Positions 44,054 to 53,028 of a stretch of DNA of 64,000 bases are shown here, in pieces. The stretch's first letter is position 1. Each line of letters starts with the position of its first letter. The position numbers and the translations under genes were made by a program. The DNA comes from Peribacillus simplex (GTDB taxonomy: Bacteria > Bacillota > Bacilli > Bacillales > DSM-1321): contig NZ_CP126106.1 of the NCBI RefSeq assembly GCF_030123325.1, positions 5,587,001 to 5,651,000 of the forward strand. Reading direction: 5' to 3'. The notes under the pieces were generated by a model, which ran no database searches, was not told the DNA's origin, and saw only the letters and a program-made list of their open reading frames with translations.

Positions 44054-46189
44054 TTAAGAGGCAATCGGTTTATTTTCACCAATGACCGCTTTTTCGAGTA
44101 GTTCAGCTACATCATACGTTTTAACATTTTCCTCAACTTCTTTTGCTTTCGTCCCATCAGATAGCATGGTCAGGCAATAAGGACATCCTGAACTGATCAC
44201 TGTTGGACTGACGGCTAGCGCCTGTTCGGTACGGGCCACATTAATGCGGTTTCCTGTTTCCTCTTCCATCCACATCAAACCGCCTCCAGCTCCACAGCAC
44301 ATACCCTTCTCACGGTTACGCTCCATCTCAATAAGTTTCACACCATCAATGGATTGCAGGATTTCACGCGGCGGGCTGTAAACTTCATTGTACCTTCCCA
44401 AGTAACAGGAATCGTGAAATGTAATCGTCTCATTCACCGGGTACTGAGGCACCAGCCTGCCTTCACTGACAAGTTTGGCTAACAGTTCAGTATGGTGATA
44501 CACTTCCGCTTCCAAGCCAAAATCCGGATACTCATTCTTGAAGATATTGTATGCATGCGGATCGATCGTCACGATTTTCTTAATTTCATTCTTCTGGAAC
44601 TCTTCTATATTTTTCATTGCAAGCTCCTGAAAGACAAACTCATTACCCAATCGGCGGGGAGTATCCCCTGAGTTCTTCTCCTTATTTCCGAGAATTGCAA
44701 ATTTGACGCCAGCTTCATTCAATAATTTGGCAAAGGAAAGGGCAATCTTCTGGCTACGGTTATCGTACGATCCCATTGAACCTACCCAGAATAAATACTC
44801 GAATTCTTCGTCTGCCTTTTTTAATTCCTTCACGGTAGGGACGCTGACATCTTCCCGAAGGCTTCGCCAATCTTCCCTCTCTTTACGGTTCAGTCCCCAA
44901 GGGTTTCCTTGACGCTCAATATTCGTCATGGCACGTTGCGCATCAGGATCAAGTCTGCCCTCGGTCAACACTAGATAACGGCGCATATCGATGATTTTGT
45001 CGACATGTTCATTCATTACCGGGCATTGATCTTCACAATTCCGGCATGTGGTACAAGCCCAAAGTTCTTCTTCCGTAATGACTTCACCAATCAGGCTCGG
45101 ACTGTATGCCTCGGTTGCTGCAGCAGATTCCTGCGCCCCCTGTGCGGCTCCAGCCAAAGCTATCTTATTTCCCTTCGTATTCCCAAAAACAAAAGATGGC
45201 ACCCATGGCTGCTTCGTTGTAACGGCAGCGCCTGTATTTGTTAAATGGTCACGCATCTTGATTATGATATCCATCGGTGACAGCATTTTACCGGTACCTG
45301 TAGCCGGGCACATATTCGTACAGCGCCCGCACTCCACACAGGCATAGAGGTCCACCATTTGGTACTGCGTCAAATCTTCGATATATTTGGCACCGTAATA
45401 TTGATTGCCTTCTTTGTCGAAAACCTCTTCTTCCAAATCAACCGGTTTCAATTTCCCCGGATTGTCCAATCGATTCAGGAATACATTTACCGGACCGGCA
45501 ATCAAGTGGGCATGCTTAGATTGCGGGATGTAAACAAGGAAAGATAATATGATCAGTAAATGCAGCCACCAAGCTACATAAAAAACGACTGTTGCCGCTG
45601 TTGTCCCCATCCAGCCGAATAGGAAAGCGATGCTTGATGCGACTGGCTCTGACCAAGTTGCATCGTGTCCATGCCAGATCATTCCCATTCCATTCCCCAG
45701 TAATACGGTGATCATGATACCGGTGATGAAGATGACAACCAAACCTGCTTTGAAATCCCTTTTCAAGCGAACGAGCTTTTCGACATAACGGCGGTATGCC
45801 GCCCATAGGATTGCAACAAGAACAGTGAGCGTCACAATTTCCTGGAAGAAAGTAAAGGCCGGATAAACAGGGCCAAACGGTAAATGCCACCCCGGTCTTA
45901 AGCCTTTAACGAAAAAGTCAAGTGCGCCAAATTGCACTAAGATGAAACCATAAAATAACATGGCATGAATGATCCCGCTCTTTTTATCTTTAAAGAGCTT
46001 CTTCTGTCCAAATACATAAACCCCTATTTTAACAAGACGATCTTTCACACGGTTATCGAATTCCACTTTTTTGCCAAGTTTTATATAAGCTATACGGGTC
46101 TTTATCAAGTAGACAAACAAACCGGCGGCGTAAGCGGTTACAAGCAGGAATGCAACTAAGTTGATCCACAGTAAGCCATTCATTTCCAT
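44054..46189 (-). CDS. fadF: Membrane-bound (Fe-S) oxidoreductase FadF, heterodisulfide reductase-like
   Basis: 711 residues. Several N-terminal membrane helices (about residues 1-220, cytochrome b/NarI-like) are followed by two 4Fe-4S motifs (CVECGRCTNMCP near 287, CTTCRNCEDQCP near 380) and two cysteine-rich CCG domains (SCYLGRY; CCGAGGG near 630). This layout suits electron transfer from ETF and acyl-CoA dehydrogenases into the quinone pool. The start is the ATG at 46189, 9 bases after GAGGGGG. B. subtilis YwjF/FadF lies in the FadR regulon with acdA. Confidence 0.93.
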   Translation of the reverse strand: MEMNGLLWINLVAFLLVTAYAAGLFVYLIKTRIAYIKLGKKVEFDNRVKDRLVKIGVYVFGQKKLFKDKKSGIIHAMLFYGFILVQFGALDFFVKGLRPGWHLPFGPVYPAFTFFQEIVTLTVLVAILWAAYRRYVEKLVRLKRDFKAGLVVIFITGIMITVLLGNGMGMIWHGHDATWSEPVASSIAFLFGWMGTTAATVVFYVAWWLHLLIILSFLVYIPQSKHAHLIAGPVNVFLNRLDNPGKLKPVDLEEEVFDKEGNQYYGAKYIEDLTQYQMVDLYACVECGRCTNMCPATGTGKMLSPMDIIIKMRDHLTNTGAAVTTKQPWVPSFVFGNTKGNKIALAGAAQGAQESAAATEAYSPSLIGEVITEEELWACTTCRNCEDQCPVMNEHVDKIIDMRRYLVLTEGRLDPDAQRAMTNIERQGNPWGLNRKEREDWRSLREDVSVPTVKELKKADEEFEYLFWVGSMGSYDNRSQKIALSFAKLLNEAGVKFAILGNKEKNSGDTPRRLGNEFVFQELAMKNIEEFQKNEIKKIVTIDPHAYNIFKNEYPDFGLEAEVYHHTELLAKLVSEGRLVPQYPVNETITFHDSCYLGRYNEVYSPPREILQSIDGVKLIEMERNREKGMCCGAGGGLMWMEEETGNRINVARTEQALAVSPTVISSGCPYCLTMLSDGTKAKEVEENVKTYDVAELLEKAVIGENKPIAS

Positions 46190-46276
46190 GCAGACTTTCC
46201 CCCTCTTTAGTAAATTGCAAAATGCCAGGCACCATTTTGGGAAATTTGGCATTTTTCTGAAATTTGATTAATTCCA

Positions 46277-46304
46277 TTATATAATGAATGAGCATTCAGT
46301 CAAC
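46277..46304 (-). promoter_or_regulatory. fadF promoter overlapped by a FadR-like box
   Basis: Minus strand: TTGACT (46304-46299), 16 bases, TATAAT (46282-46277). The 20 bases at 46304-46285 match the B. subtilis FadR consensus WTGAATGAMTANTCATTCAW at 18 of 20 positions and cover the -35 box and spacer. Long-chain acyl-CoA would release FadR and allow expression. Confidence 0.8.
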
Positions 46305-46475
46305 TTTTTTCTTTCTAAAACTATTTAATTTTTCTGGACCTTAATTATATAATTCGACAATTACGCGTATTACCCTTCTGCATTCTAAAAAAATGAGGAC
46401 CCTCTCCCCGCTTTTTAATGATTACTAACAGGGAATTGGAGCCAAACTAAATATAATCATTTAGGGGGGGTTTTT

Positions 46476-47678
46476 TTGAAGATAATCACTACGATTGCCT
46501 CAATATTTTTATTGATCTTCTCTTGGTGCTGGGTTGATCTTAAGGTAGGGCATAAGCGTTATTTGAAGCACGCAACCAACATAAAATATCCGCCTCGGAA
46601 CAGCGATATGACTGTATTCACATCAGGGAAAATCCTGTTTGACGATTACATGAAGGAAGTAAAGCAAGCTCAGGATTCCATCCATATCCTTTTTTATATT
46701 GTAAAAAATGATAAATTCAGCAAGGATTTTTTGAAGTTACTGCAGTCAAAAGCGGAAGAGGGCGTGGAAGTGCGGCTTTTAGCCGATTGGGTGGGAAGTA
46801 AAAAGATGTCCCGACAAATCATTCAGGAGCTAACTAAAAGCGGCGTTCATTTTTCTTTCAGCTTTAAACCGAAACTCCCCTTCCTTTTCTATACAATACA
46901 AAAAAGAAATCACCGTAAGATCACGGTGATTGATGGAAAAATCGGCTACCTTGGCGGCTTTAATATCGGTAAGGAGTATATAAACCAAGGGGAGAAGCTG
47001 AACCCGTGGAGAGATTACCATTTAAAAATGACCGGGGAAGGTGTAAAGGACCTTCAGGAAGTCTTCCTCTCGGATTGGTTCCATGATACAAACGAGGATT
47101 ACAGAGGAACGCCTGCCTATTTCCCGACATTGGCTCCCGGAACCCAGGCACAGCAGTTTGTCGTCACGAATGGCAGTGATCTTGAACAGTCACTTACACA
47201 CTTGATTCGGCAAGCCGCTAAAAAAATCATTATCGGGACTCCATATTTCATTCCCAGTGAAACTTTATTTCAAGAATTAAGGGAAGCACTTGCACGCAAT
47301 GTTTCCGTTACGATCATCGTACCTGAAATTTCAGACCATGCCCTTGTCAAGGAAGCTTCGTTTCCCTATTTCCGGGTACTGATAAAAGAAGGGGCTGAAA
47401 TCATGCAATTTCAAAGGGGGTTCTACCATTCTAAAGTGATTCTGATTGATGATATAATGTGTGATATCGGTACGGCTAATTTTGATAAGCGCAGTTGTTT
47501 TTTAAATGGTGAAATCAATTGCATCGTATTTGACCGGACATTTATAGAAGATGTAGAAAAGGAGTTGGCAGTGGACCTAGCCGAATCCAAGCCGCTAAAC
47601 GGGGACGCGATTTCCAACATGAATGTATTCCGTTCAGCAAAGGAATCGCTGGCTGCCATCCTTTCTCCTTTTCTTTGA
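46476..47678 (+). CDS. clsB: Phospholipase D-family cardiolipin synthase (YwjE type)
   Basis: Joins two phosphatidylglycerols into cardiolipin and glycerol. 400 residues with one N-terminal membrane anchor (IITTIASIFLLIFSWCWV) and two HKD motifs: HRKITVIDGK near residue 146 and HSKVILIDDIMCDIGTANFDKRS near 318. The start is a TTG at 46476 with AGGGGGGG upstream; no ATG nearby fits. It is followed closely by uvsE, as ywjE-ywjD in B. subtilis. Confidence 0.9.
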   Translation: MKIITTIASIFLLIFSWCWVDLKVGHKRYLKHATNIKYPPRNSDMTVFTSGKILFDDYMKEVKQAQDSIHILFYIVKNDKFSKDFLKLLQSKAEEGVEVRLLADWVGSKKMSRQIIQELTKSGVHFSFSFKPKLPFLFYTIQKRNHRKITVIDGKIGYLGGFNIGKEYINQGEKLNPWRDYHLKMTGEGVKDLQEVFLSDWFHDTNEDYRGTPAYFPTLAPGTQAQQFVVTNGSDLEQSLTHLIRQAAKKIIIGTPYFIPSETLFQELREALARNVSVTIIVPEISDHALVKEASFPYFRVLIKEGAEIMQFQRGFYHSKVILIDDIMCDIGTANFDKRSCFLNGEINCIVFDRTFIEDVEKELAVDLAESKPLNGDAISNMNVFRSAKESLAAILSPFL

Positions 47679-47706
47679 CATCCCGTTGCTCAAGGAGAAA
47701 AATATA

Positions 47707-48660
47707 ATGAAAATAAGATTTGGATTCGTATCCAATGCCACCTGTTTATGGGAAGCTTCTCCGGCTAAGACACTTACTTACAAGCGATATAGCTCACTTG
47801 GCGCGGAAAAAGGAATGGAAAAACTCCTGGACGTGACAAGGCAGAATATTGAAAATACCTTAAGGGTCCTTCAATATAACACGGCACACCAAATAGAAAT
47901 ATACCGGATGTCCAGTTCCATCGTTCCTTTAGCCACACATCCCGAAATAGAATGGGATTTCGTTACACCTTTTAAAAGAGAGTGGAAACAGCTTGGCGAT
48001 TGGGCCACTGCACACAAGATGAGGATCAGTTTTCATCCCAATCAGTTTACGCTGTTTACCAGCCCTAAACCCGCAATTACACAAAATGCCGTAAAAGATA
48101 TGGAGTTCCATTATAAAATGCTTGATGCAATGGGCATTGCGGACACCTCTTTCATCAATATCCATGTCGGTGGGGCCTATGGTGATAAAGAGTCCGCCCT
48201 TGTAAGGGTTCATGACAACCTTAAATCGCTGCCTATGCACGTCAAGGAAAGAATGACTTTTGAAAATGATGATAAAACCTATACAGCATCTGAAACCCTG
48301 AGCGTATGTAGGAGGGAAGGCATCCCACTTGTATTCGATTACCACCATCATCTCGCAAATCTTTCGGATGAGCCGCTTAACGAGCTGCTCACCGAGGTAT
48401 TCACCACTTGGAGGCAAGCAGGGGCGGTACCAAAGATTCATATTTCATCCCCAAAATCTGCAGGTGAATTTCGCTCGCATGCAGATTATATCGATTTGGA
48501 CTTCATCATGCCCCTTTTTAAAGTGCTTAAGGATCTTGGACAGGACGTCGATTTCATGATCGAGGCCAAGATGAAGGATCGGGCAATGTTGCAGCTGATT
48601 GAAAATATAGCTAAGGTTCGTGGTGTAAAAAGGGTGAGCGGCGGTGCCGTCGAGTGCTGA
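47707..48660 (+). CDS. uvsE: UV damage endonuclease UvsE
   Basis: Nicks DNA 5' to pyrimidine dimers and 6-4 products; a TIM-barrel metal enzyme. 317 residues from the ATG at 47707 (MKIRFGFVSNATCLWEASPAKTLTYKRYS) with GGAG upstream. Metal-ligand-rich motifs are visible: SFHPNQFTLF, NIHVGGAYGDK, FENDDKTYTASETL, VFDYHHH and MIEAKMKDRAML. B. subtilis uvsE is expressed in the forespore to protect spore DNA. It lies 28 bases after clsB. Confidence 0.95.
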   Translation: MKIRFGFVSNATCLWEASPAKTLTYKRYSSLGAEKGMEKLLDVTRQNIENTLRVLQYNTAHQIEIYRMSSSIVPLATHPEIEWDFVTPFKREWKQLGDWATAHKMRISFHPNQFTLFTSPKPAITQNAVKDMEFHYKMLDAMGIADTSFINIHVGGAYGDKESALVRVHDNLKSLPMHVKERMTFENDDKTYTASETLSVCRREGIPLVFDYHHHLANLSDEPLNELLTEVFTTWRQAGAVPKIHISSPKSAGEFRSHADYIDLDFIMPLFKVLKDLGQDVDFMIEAKMKDRAMLQLIENIAKVRGVKRVSGGAVEC

Positions 48661-48669
48661 TTAACCTAA

Positions 48670-48708
48670 AAAAAAGCGGCTTGTTTCGTTAGAAACAGCC
48701 GCTTTTTC
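48670..48708. terminator. Bidirectional terminator between uvsE and argS
   Basis: AAAAAGCGGCTTGTTTC pairs with GAAACAGCCGCTTTTT with one bulged base, a four-base loop and A/U runs on both sides. Confidence 0.9.
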
Positions 48709-48710
48709 CA

Positions 48711-50381
48711 TTACATTTTTTCCGGTGCCGAAACCCCGATTATAGCTAATGCATTCTTTAAGGTAATTTGGACGGATTTGACCAGTCCTAAACGCGCCTT
48801 ACTTCTTTCCATCTCTTCAACATCCAAAACCTTATCTGCATTGTAGAAACTGTGGAATGTAGAAGCCAGGTCGAATATATAATTCGTCATGCGGTGAGGC
48901 ATCCGTTTTTCGGCTGCTTCCGCAATTGCCTGCGGGAATTCTCCTAATTTCTTCAAAAGTTCCACTTCTTTTTCAGTAGCTAAGGCAGAGAAATCAGTGA
49001 CTCCTTCATAGCTGATCCCTTGTTCCACACCTTGGCGTAAAATGCTGGAAATCCGGGCATGGGCATACTGTGCATAATAAACAGGGTTTTCATTGGATTG
49101 TGATACCGCAAGATCCAAATCGAAATCCATGTGAGTATCCGCACTTCTCATTGCAAAGAAATAACGGGTTGCATCGAGACCCACTTCATCAATAAGGTCA
49201 CGCATCGTAACTGCTTTACCGGTACGCTTACTCATCTTCATTTTCTCGCCATCCTTGTACAGGTGAACAAGCTGGATGATTTCCACTTCAAGCTGCTCGC
49301 GTTTGTACCCCAATGCTTCGATCGCCGCTTTCATACGCGGTATATAGCCGTGGTGGTCTGCACCCCAGATATTGATCAGCGTTTCAAAGCCGCGCTCCAA
49401 TTTATTACGATGATAGGCAATATCCGGTGTCAGATATGTGTAAGACCCATCCTGCTTAATAAGCACCCGGTCTTTATCATCGCCTAGTTCAGTGGAGCGG
49501 AACCATGTAGCCCCATCTTCCTCATAGACATGGCCCCTGTCCCTCAACACTTTGAGTGCCTCATCAATTTTACCGTCTTGATATAGAGATGTTTCGGAGT
49601 ACCATACATCGAATCCGACACGGAAATTAGCCAAGTCCGTTTTCAGTTTTTCCATTTCATATTTCAAGCCGTACTCACGGAAAAATTCAAAACGTTCCTT
49701 TTCATCGGCATTTACATATTTATCCCCAAATTCACTGGCAAGCGTTTTACCGATGCCAATGATATCTTCGCCATGATAACCGCCCTCCGGCATATCCTTT
49801 TCGAGGCCAAGTGCCTGGAAATAGCGGGCTTCTATGGAAATGGCCAAATTATTAATTTGGTTTCCTGCGTCATTGATATAGTATTCACGTGAAACATCAT
49901 AACCTGCTTTAGAGAGGATATTACATAATGTATCACCTACTGCTGCACCACGGGCATGGCCAAGGTGAAGATCACCGGTCGGGTTCGCGGAAACGAACTC
50001 CACCTGGATTTTTTCGCCTTTACCAAAGTCACTTTCCCCATATGCTTCATCCACTTTCAAAATGACAGGAACCAATTCCGTCAAATAGGAATTATTCATG
50101 TAGAAGTTGATGAAGCCAGGTCCTGCAATCTCGATTTTTTCGATGGATGCTTTTGAGTTGTCAAAGTTTTCGATGATTGCCTCTGCTATCATCTTTGGCG
50201 CTTTCTTTGCAATCTTCGTTAATTGCATGGCCATATTCGTGGAATAATCTCCGTGTGTCTTATCTCTTGGCAGTTCCAATACAACATTTGGAATCTGCTC
50301 TTCCGTTGCCAACCCAGCTTTAATGACTGCCGCTTTAATCTCTTCTTTCAGTTTTTCCTGTACCTCTTTTACTATATTCAT
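48711..50381 (-). CDS. argS: Arginyl-tRNA synthetase
   Basis: Class I synthetase charging tRNA-Arg. 556 residues with the HIGH-type motif HLGHARG (139-145), KMSKR near residue 381, and the C-terminal DALR anticodon-binding domain (NYIFDLASTFHSFYNADKVL). Its start lies three bases after the ywiB stop, so the two are one operon. Confidence 0.97.
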   Translation of the reverse strand: MNIVKEVQEKLKEEIKAAVIKAGLATEEQIPNVVLELPRDKTHGDYSTNMAMQLTKIAKKAPKMIAEAIIENFDNSKASIEKIEIAGPGFINFYMNNSYLTELVPVILKVDEAYGESDFGKGEKIQVEFVSANPTGDLHLGHARGAAVGDTLCNILSKAGYDVSREYYINDAGNQINNLAISIEARYFQALGLEKDMPEGGYHGEDIIGIGKTLASEFGDKYVNADEKERFEFFREYGLKYEMEKLKTDLANFRVGFDVWYSETSLYQDGKIDEALKVLRDRGHVYEEDGATWFRSTELGDDKDRVLIKQDGSYTYLTPDIAYHRNKLERGFETLINIWGADHHGYIPRMKAAIEALGYKREQLEVEIIQLVHLYKDGEKMKMSKRTGKAVTMRDLIDEVGLDATRYFFAMRSADTHMDFDLDLAVSQSNENPVYYAQYAHARISSILRQGVEQGISYEGVTDFSALATEKEVELLKKLGEFPQAIAEAAEKRMPHRMTNYIFDLASTFHSFYNADKVLDVEEMERSKARLGLVKSVQITLKNALAIIGVSAPEKM

Positions 50382-50384
50382 GCG

Positions 50385-50825
50385 CTATGCTTCCTCCTTG
50401 TAGGAAATCGTCATCTCATATTGACCGGGCTCGCTTCCCTGCATATGTAACGTATATTTAAGGACAAGTTTCCCTTGTTTGGTCTTTTCATCCCATTGAT
50501 GATGTATCTTCTTCGCGGTCGTCCGTAATCCCAACCTGCCATATAGACTTTCATAATGTCCATTTGTCGCTTCCTGCAGGCGGAAAAGCTGCCTCATTTT
50601 AATGGCGCCATTTCTAAGCAGGATCGTTTCATCCGGTTTGTGCTTGATGGTCGTTTGTGTTTGACCGGCTTCATTTTCCTCTTTATATTGCAAATATAAA
50701 TCTGCACCTTTATACATTTTTGTACCAAATGTCACCAGCTCATACGTTTCCGTTTCTGGGCCGTGCATGATTTTTGTCTGTAAAGTCACTTTAATAGCAT
50801 GCTTATCTATATCATGAAGAGTCAA
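50385..50825 (-). CDS. ywiB: DUF1934 family beta-barrel protein YwiB
   Basis: 146 residues, a small beta-barrel protein of the DUF1934 family, of unknown role, always just upstream of argS in bacilli. Typical stretches are KVTLQTKIMHGPETETYELVTFG and LYGRLGLRTTAKKI. The start is a TTG at 50825 with GGAAGTG 5 bases upstream. Confidence 0.88.
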   Translation of the reverse strand: MTLHDIDKHAIKVTLQTKIMHGPETETYELVTFGTKMYKGADLYLQYKEENEAGQTQTTIKHKPDETILLRNGAIKMRQLFRLQEATNGHYESLYGRLGLRTTAKKIHHQWDEKTKQGKLVLKYTLHMQGSEPGQYEMTISYKEEA

Positions 50826-50863
50826 AGCTACACTTCCTTCATCATGTCGTTCTTAACTTTATA

Positions 50864-50892
50864 AGTATAAATATTCTTCAAGGAAGTTTCAA
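50864..50892 (-). promoter_or_regulatory. sigma-A promoter of ywiB-argS
   Basis: Minus strand: TTGAAA (50892-50887), 17 bases, TATACT (50869-50864), about 40 bases before ywiB. No T-box fits in this short leader. Confidence 0.75.
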
Positions 50893-51049
50893 CTTGGAGC
50901 GGAAAATAAAGTGTAAATCCAAAAGTGTGGGGATAAACTGTCGAAATCATGTTGTTGCAATTCATTTGATTTTAACGCAATAATGACTCATTGGGGTGAA
51001 ATTATTCAAAAAGGCTCCTTCAGATATTAAATCCTTTTCCTGAATGGAT

Positions 51050-51089
51050 AAAAAAAAGACCATTCCCGCTAAAAAACGGGAACAGTCAA
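51050..51089 (-). terminator. Terminator of speB
   Basis: GAC-TTCCCG and CGGGAA-GTC form a stem (about 51058-51089) around an A-rich loop, followed by eight U residues on the minus strand. Confidence 0.88.
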
Positions 51090-51101
51090 GTCTTCCAATC
51101 A

Positions 51102-51980
51102 TTAACCTTTTTGTACCCAACCTAGAATCATTTCGCGAATCAGCTTGCTAGCCGTGTTCGCAGTTTGCTCGGATGGATCATAAATCGGTGCCACTTCTAC
51201 TAAATCGCAGCCGACTACATTAATCTCAGACCGTGCTATCTCATGAATCGAAGCTAAAAGCTCTTTGGAAGTGATGCCTCCACAATCTACGGTGCCTGTC
51301 CCTGGCGCGTGCGCAGGATCAAGAACATCGATGTCGATGGTCACATATACAGGACGACCAGCTAACTGCGGCAGTACTTCTTTCAGAGGTTCAAGAACTT
51401 CAAATTTAGAGATGTGCATGCCATTTTCTTTTGCCCATTGGAATTCTTCCTTCAAACCGGAACGAATGCCGAAAGAGTATACATTTTTCGGGCCGATAAG
51501 TTCTGCGGATTTACGGATGATGGACGCATGGGAAAGCGGCTCTCCCTCATAATCCTCACGTAAATCTGTATGGGCATCCATATGGATGATGGCCATATCG
51601 GGATACTTTTTGAACATGGCTTTAATGACTGGCCATGTGACAAGATGTTCCCCTCCCATCCCCATTGGGAACTTACCTGCATCCAACAAGCTGTCGACAA
51701 ATTTTTCAATCATATCGATACTGCGCTGCGGATTGCCGAATGGTAATGGAATATCCCCGGCATCAAAGAATTTAACTTCCTCTAATTCACGATCTAAATA
51801 TGGACTGTACTCTTCCAAACCAATCGAAACTTCACGAATCCGGGTTGGGCCGAATCGAGAACCCGGACGGAAACTCACCGTCCAGTCCATCGGCATGCCG
51901 TACAGTACAGCTTCTGATTCCTCAAAAACAGGGTGGCTTTTAATGAATACATTGCCTGAATAGGCTTCATCGAATTTCAT
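51102..51980 (-). CDS. speB: Agmatinase
   Basis: Hydrolyses agmatine to putrescine and urea. 292 residues of the ureohydrolase fold; Mn ligands are H112 (GGEH), D135/H137/D139 (IHMDAHTDLRE) and the pair in TIDIDVLDP. Thirteen bases downstream of speE, giving the speEB spermidine operon seen in B. subtilis. Confidence 0.96.
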   Translation of the reverse strand: MKFDEAYSGNVFIKSHPVFEESEAVLYGMPMDWTVSFRPGSRFGPTRIREVSIGLEEYSPYLDRELEEVKFFDAGDIPLPFGNPQRSIDMIEKFVDSLLDAGKFPMGMGGEHLVTWPVIKAMFKKYPDMAIIHMDAHTDLREDYEGEPLSHASIIRKSAELIGPKNVYSFGIRSGLKEEFQWAKENGMHISKFEVLEPLKEVLPQLAGRPVYVTIDIDVLDPAHAPGTGTVDCGGITSKELLASIHEIARSEINVVGCDLVEVAPIYDPSEQTANTASKLIREMILGWVQKG

Positions 51981-51993
51981 GGTCCATGCCCCC

Positions 51994-52821
51994 TTATTTC
52001 ACTAAATCTTGAACGAATTTAGGCAGAACGAAAGCTGCTTTATGAAGTTCTTTTGTATAATATTTCGTTTCGATTTCATGGAAACGGTCTTCAGTCACTT
52101 CTAATGGATTATATTTTTTCGACCCGATCGTGAACGCCCAAAGGCCGCTTGGATACGTCGGGATATTCGCTAAATACAGGCTGGTGATCGGGAATATTTC
52201 TTTCACATCACGTTGTACATCGCGAATTAAGTCCGCTTTAAACCAAGGGTTGTCGGATTGTGCCACAAAAATCCCGTCTTCTTTCAAAGCTTTGGAAATC
52301 CCGGCATAAAAACCTTTTGTGAATAAGTTGACAGCAGGTCCGACAGGTTCAGTCGAGTCAACCATGATCACGTCATATTCATTCTCACTTTTGGCGATGT
52401 GCATGAAGCCATCCCCAACTTGTACGTCTACACGCGGATCTTCAAGCATGCCTGCAATTTCAGGCAGGAATTTCTTTGAGTATTCGATAACTTTCCCATC
52501 GATATCCACCAATGTAGCTTTTTTTACGCTTGGGTGTTTTAGGATTTCACGGATGACTCCTCCGTCCCCTCCGCCTACAACCAAAACGTTTTCTGGATTA
52601 GGATGGGTAAATAAAGGAACATGGGCTACCATTTCATGGTAAACGAATTCATCACGCTGTGAAGTCATTACCATGTCATCCAGCAATAGCATATTGCCCC
52701 ACTCTTCCGTTTCAATCATATCAAGCTTTTGAAACTCAGTTTGCTCCGTATGTAAAGTACGATTCACTTTCATCGTAATACCAAAATTCTCTGTTTGTTT
52801 TTCAGTAAACCAAATGCTCAT
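51994..52821 (-). CDS. speE: Spermidine synthase
   Basis: Moves the aminopropyl group from decarboxylated S-adenosylmethionine to putrescine. 275 residues with the motifs VLVVGGGDGGVIREILKH and VMVDSTEPVGPA, the latter carrying the catalytic aspartate. AAAGGAG lies before the ATG. It forms an operon with speB. Confidence 0.96.
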   Translation of the reverse strand: MSIWFTEKQTENFGITMKVNRTLHTEQTEFQKLDMIETEEWGNMLLLDDMVMTSQRDEFVYHEMVAHVPLFTHPNPENVLVVGGGDGGVIREILKHPSVKKATLVDIDGKVIEYSKKFLPEIAGMLEDPRVDVQVGDGFMHIAKSENEYDVIMVDSTEPVGPAVNLFTKGFYAGISKALKEDGIFVAQSDNPWFKADLIRDVQRDVKEIFPITSLYLANIPTYPSGLWAFTIGSKKYNPLEVTEDRFHEIETKYYTKELHKAAFVLPKFVQDLVK

Positions 52822-53028
52822 TTATTAACGCTCCTTTTCCATTTCATATTGTCAGTCACCTTATAGGTTCCCCAAAATCGGTATAGTCATTAGCTAGAAA
52901 AATTATAGACGAATCTAGCAGAATTGCAAGATAAATTTCATAAATGCAGTTCTTATGTTTAAAATTTTCTTTTTTTTCCATAATAGTAATAGATAATAGA
53001 TTCTTACCTGATAAGAGAGGTGAAAGCA

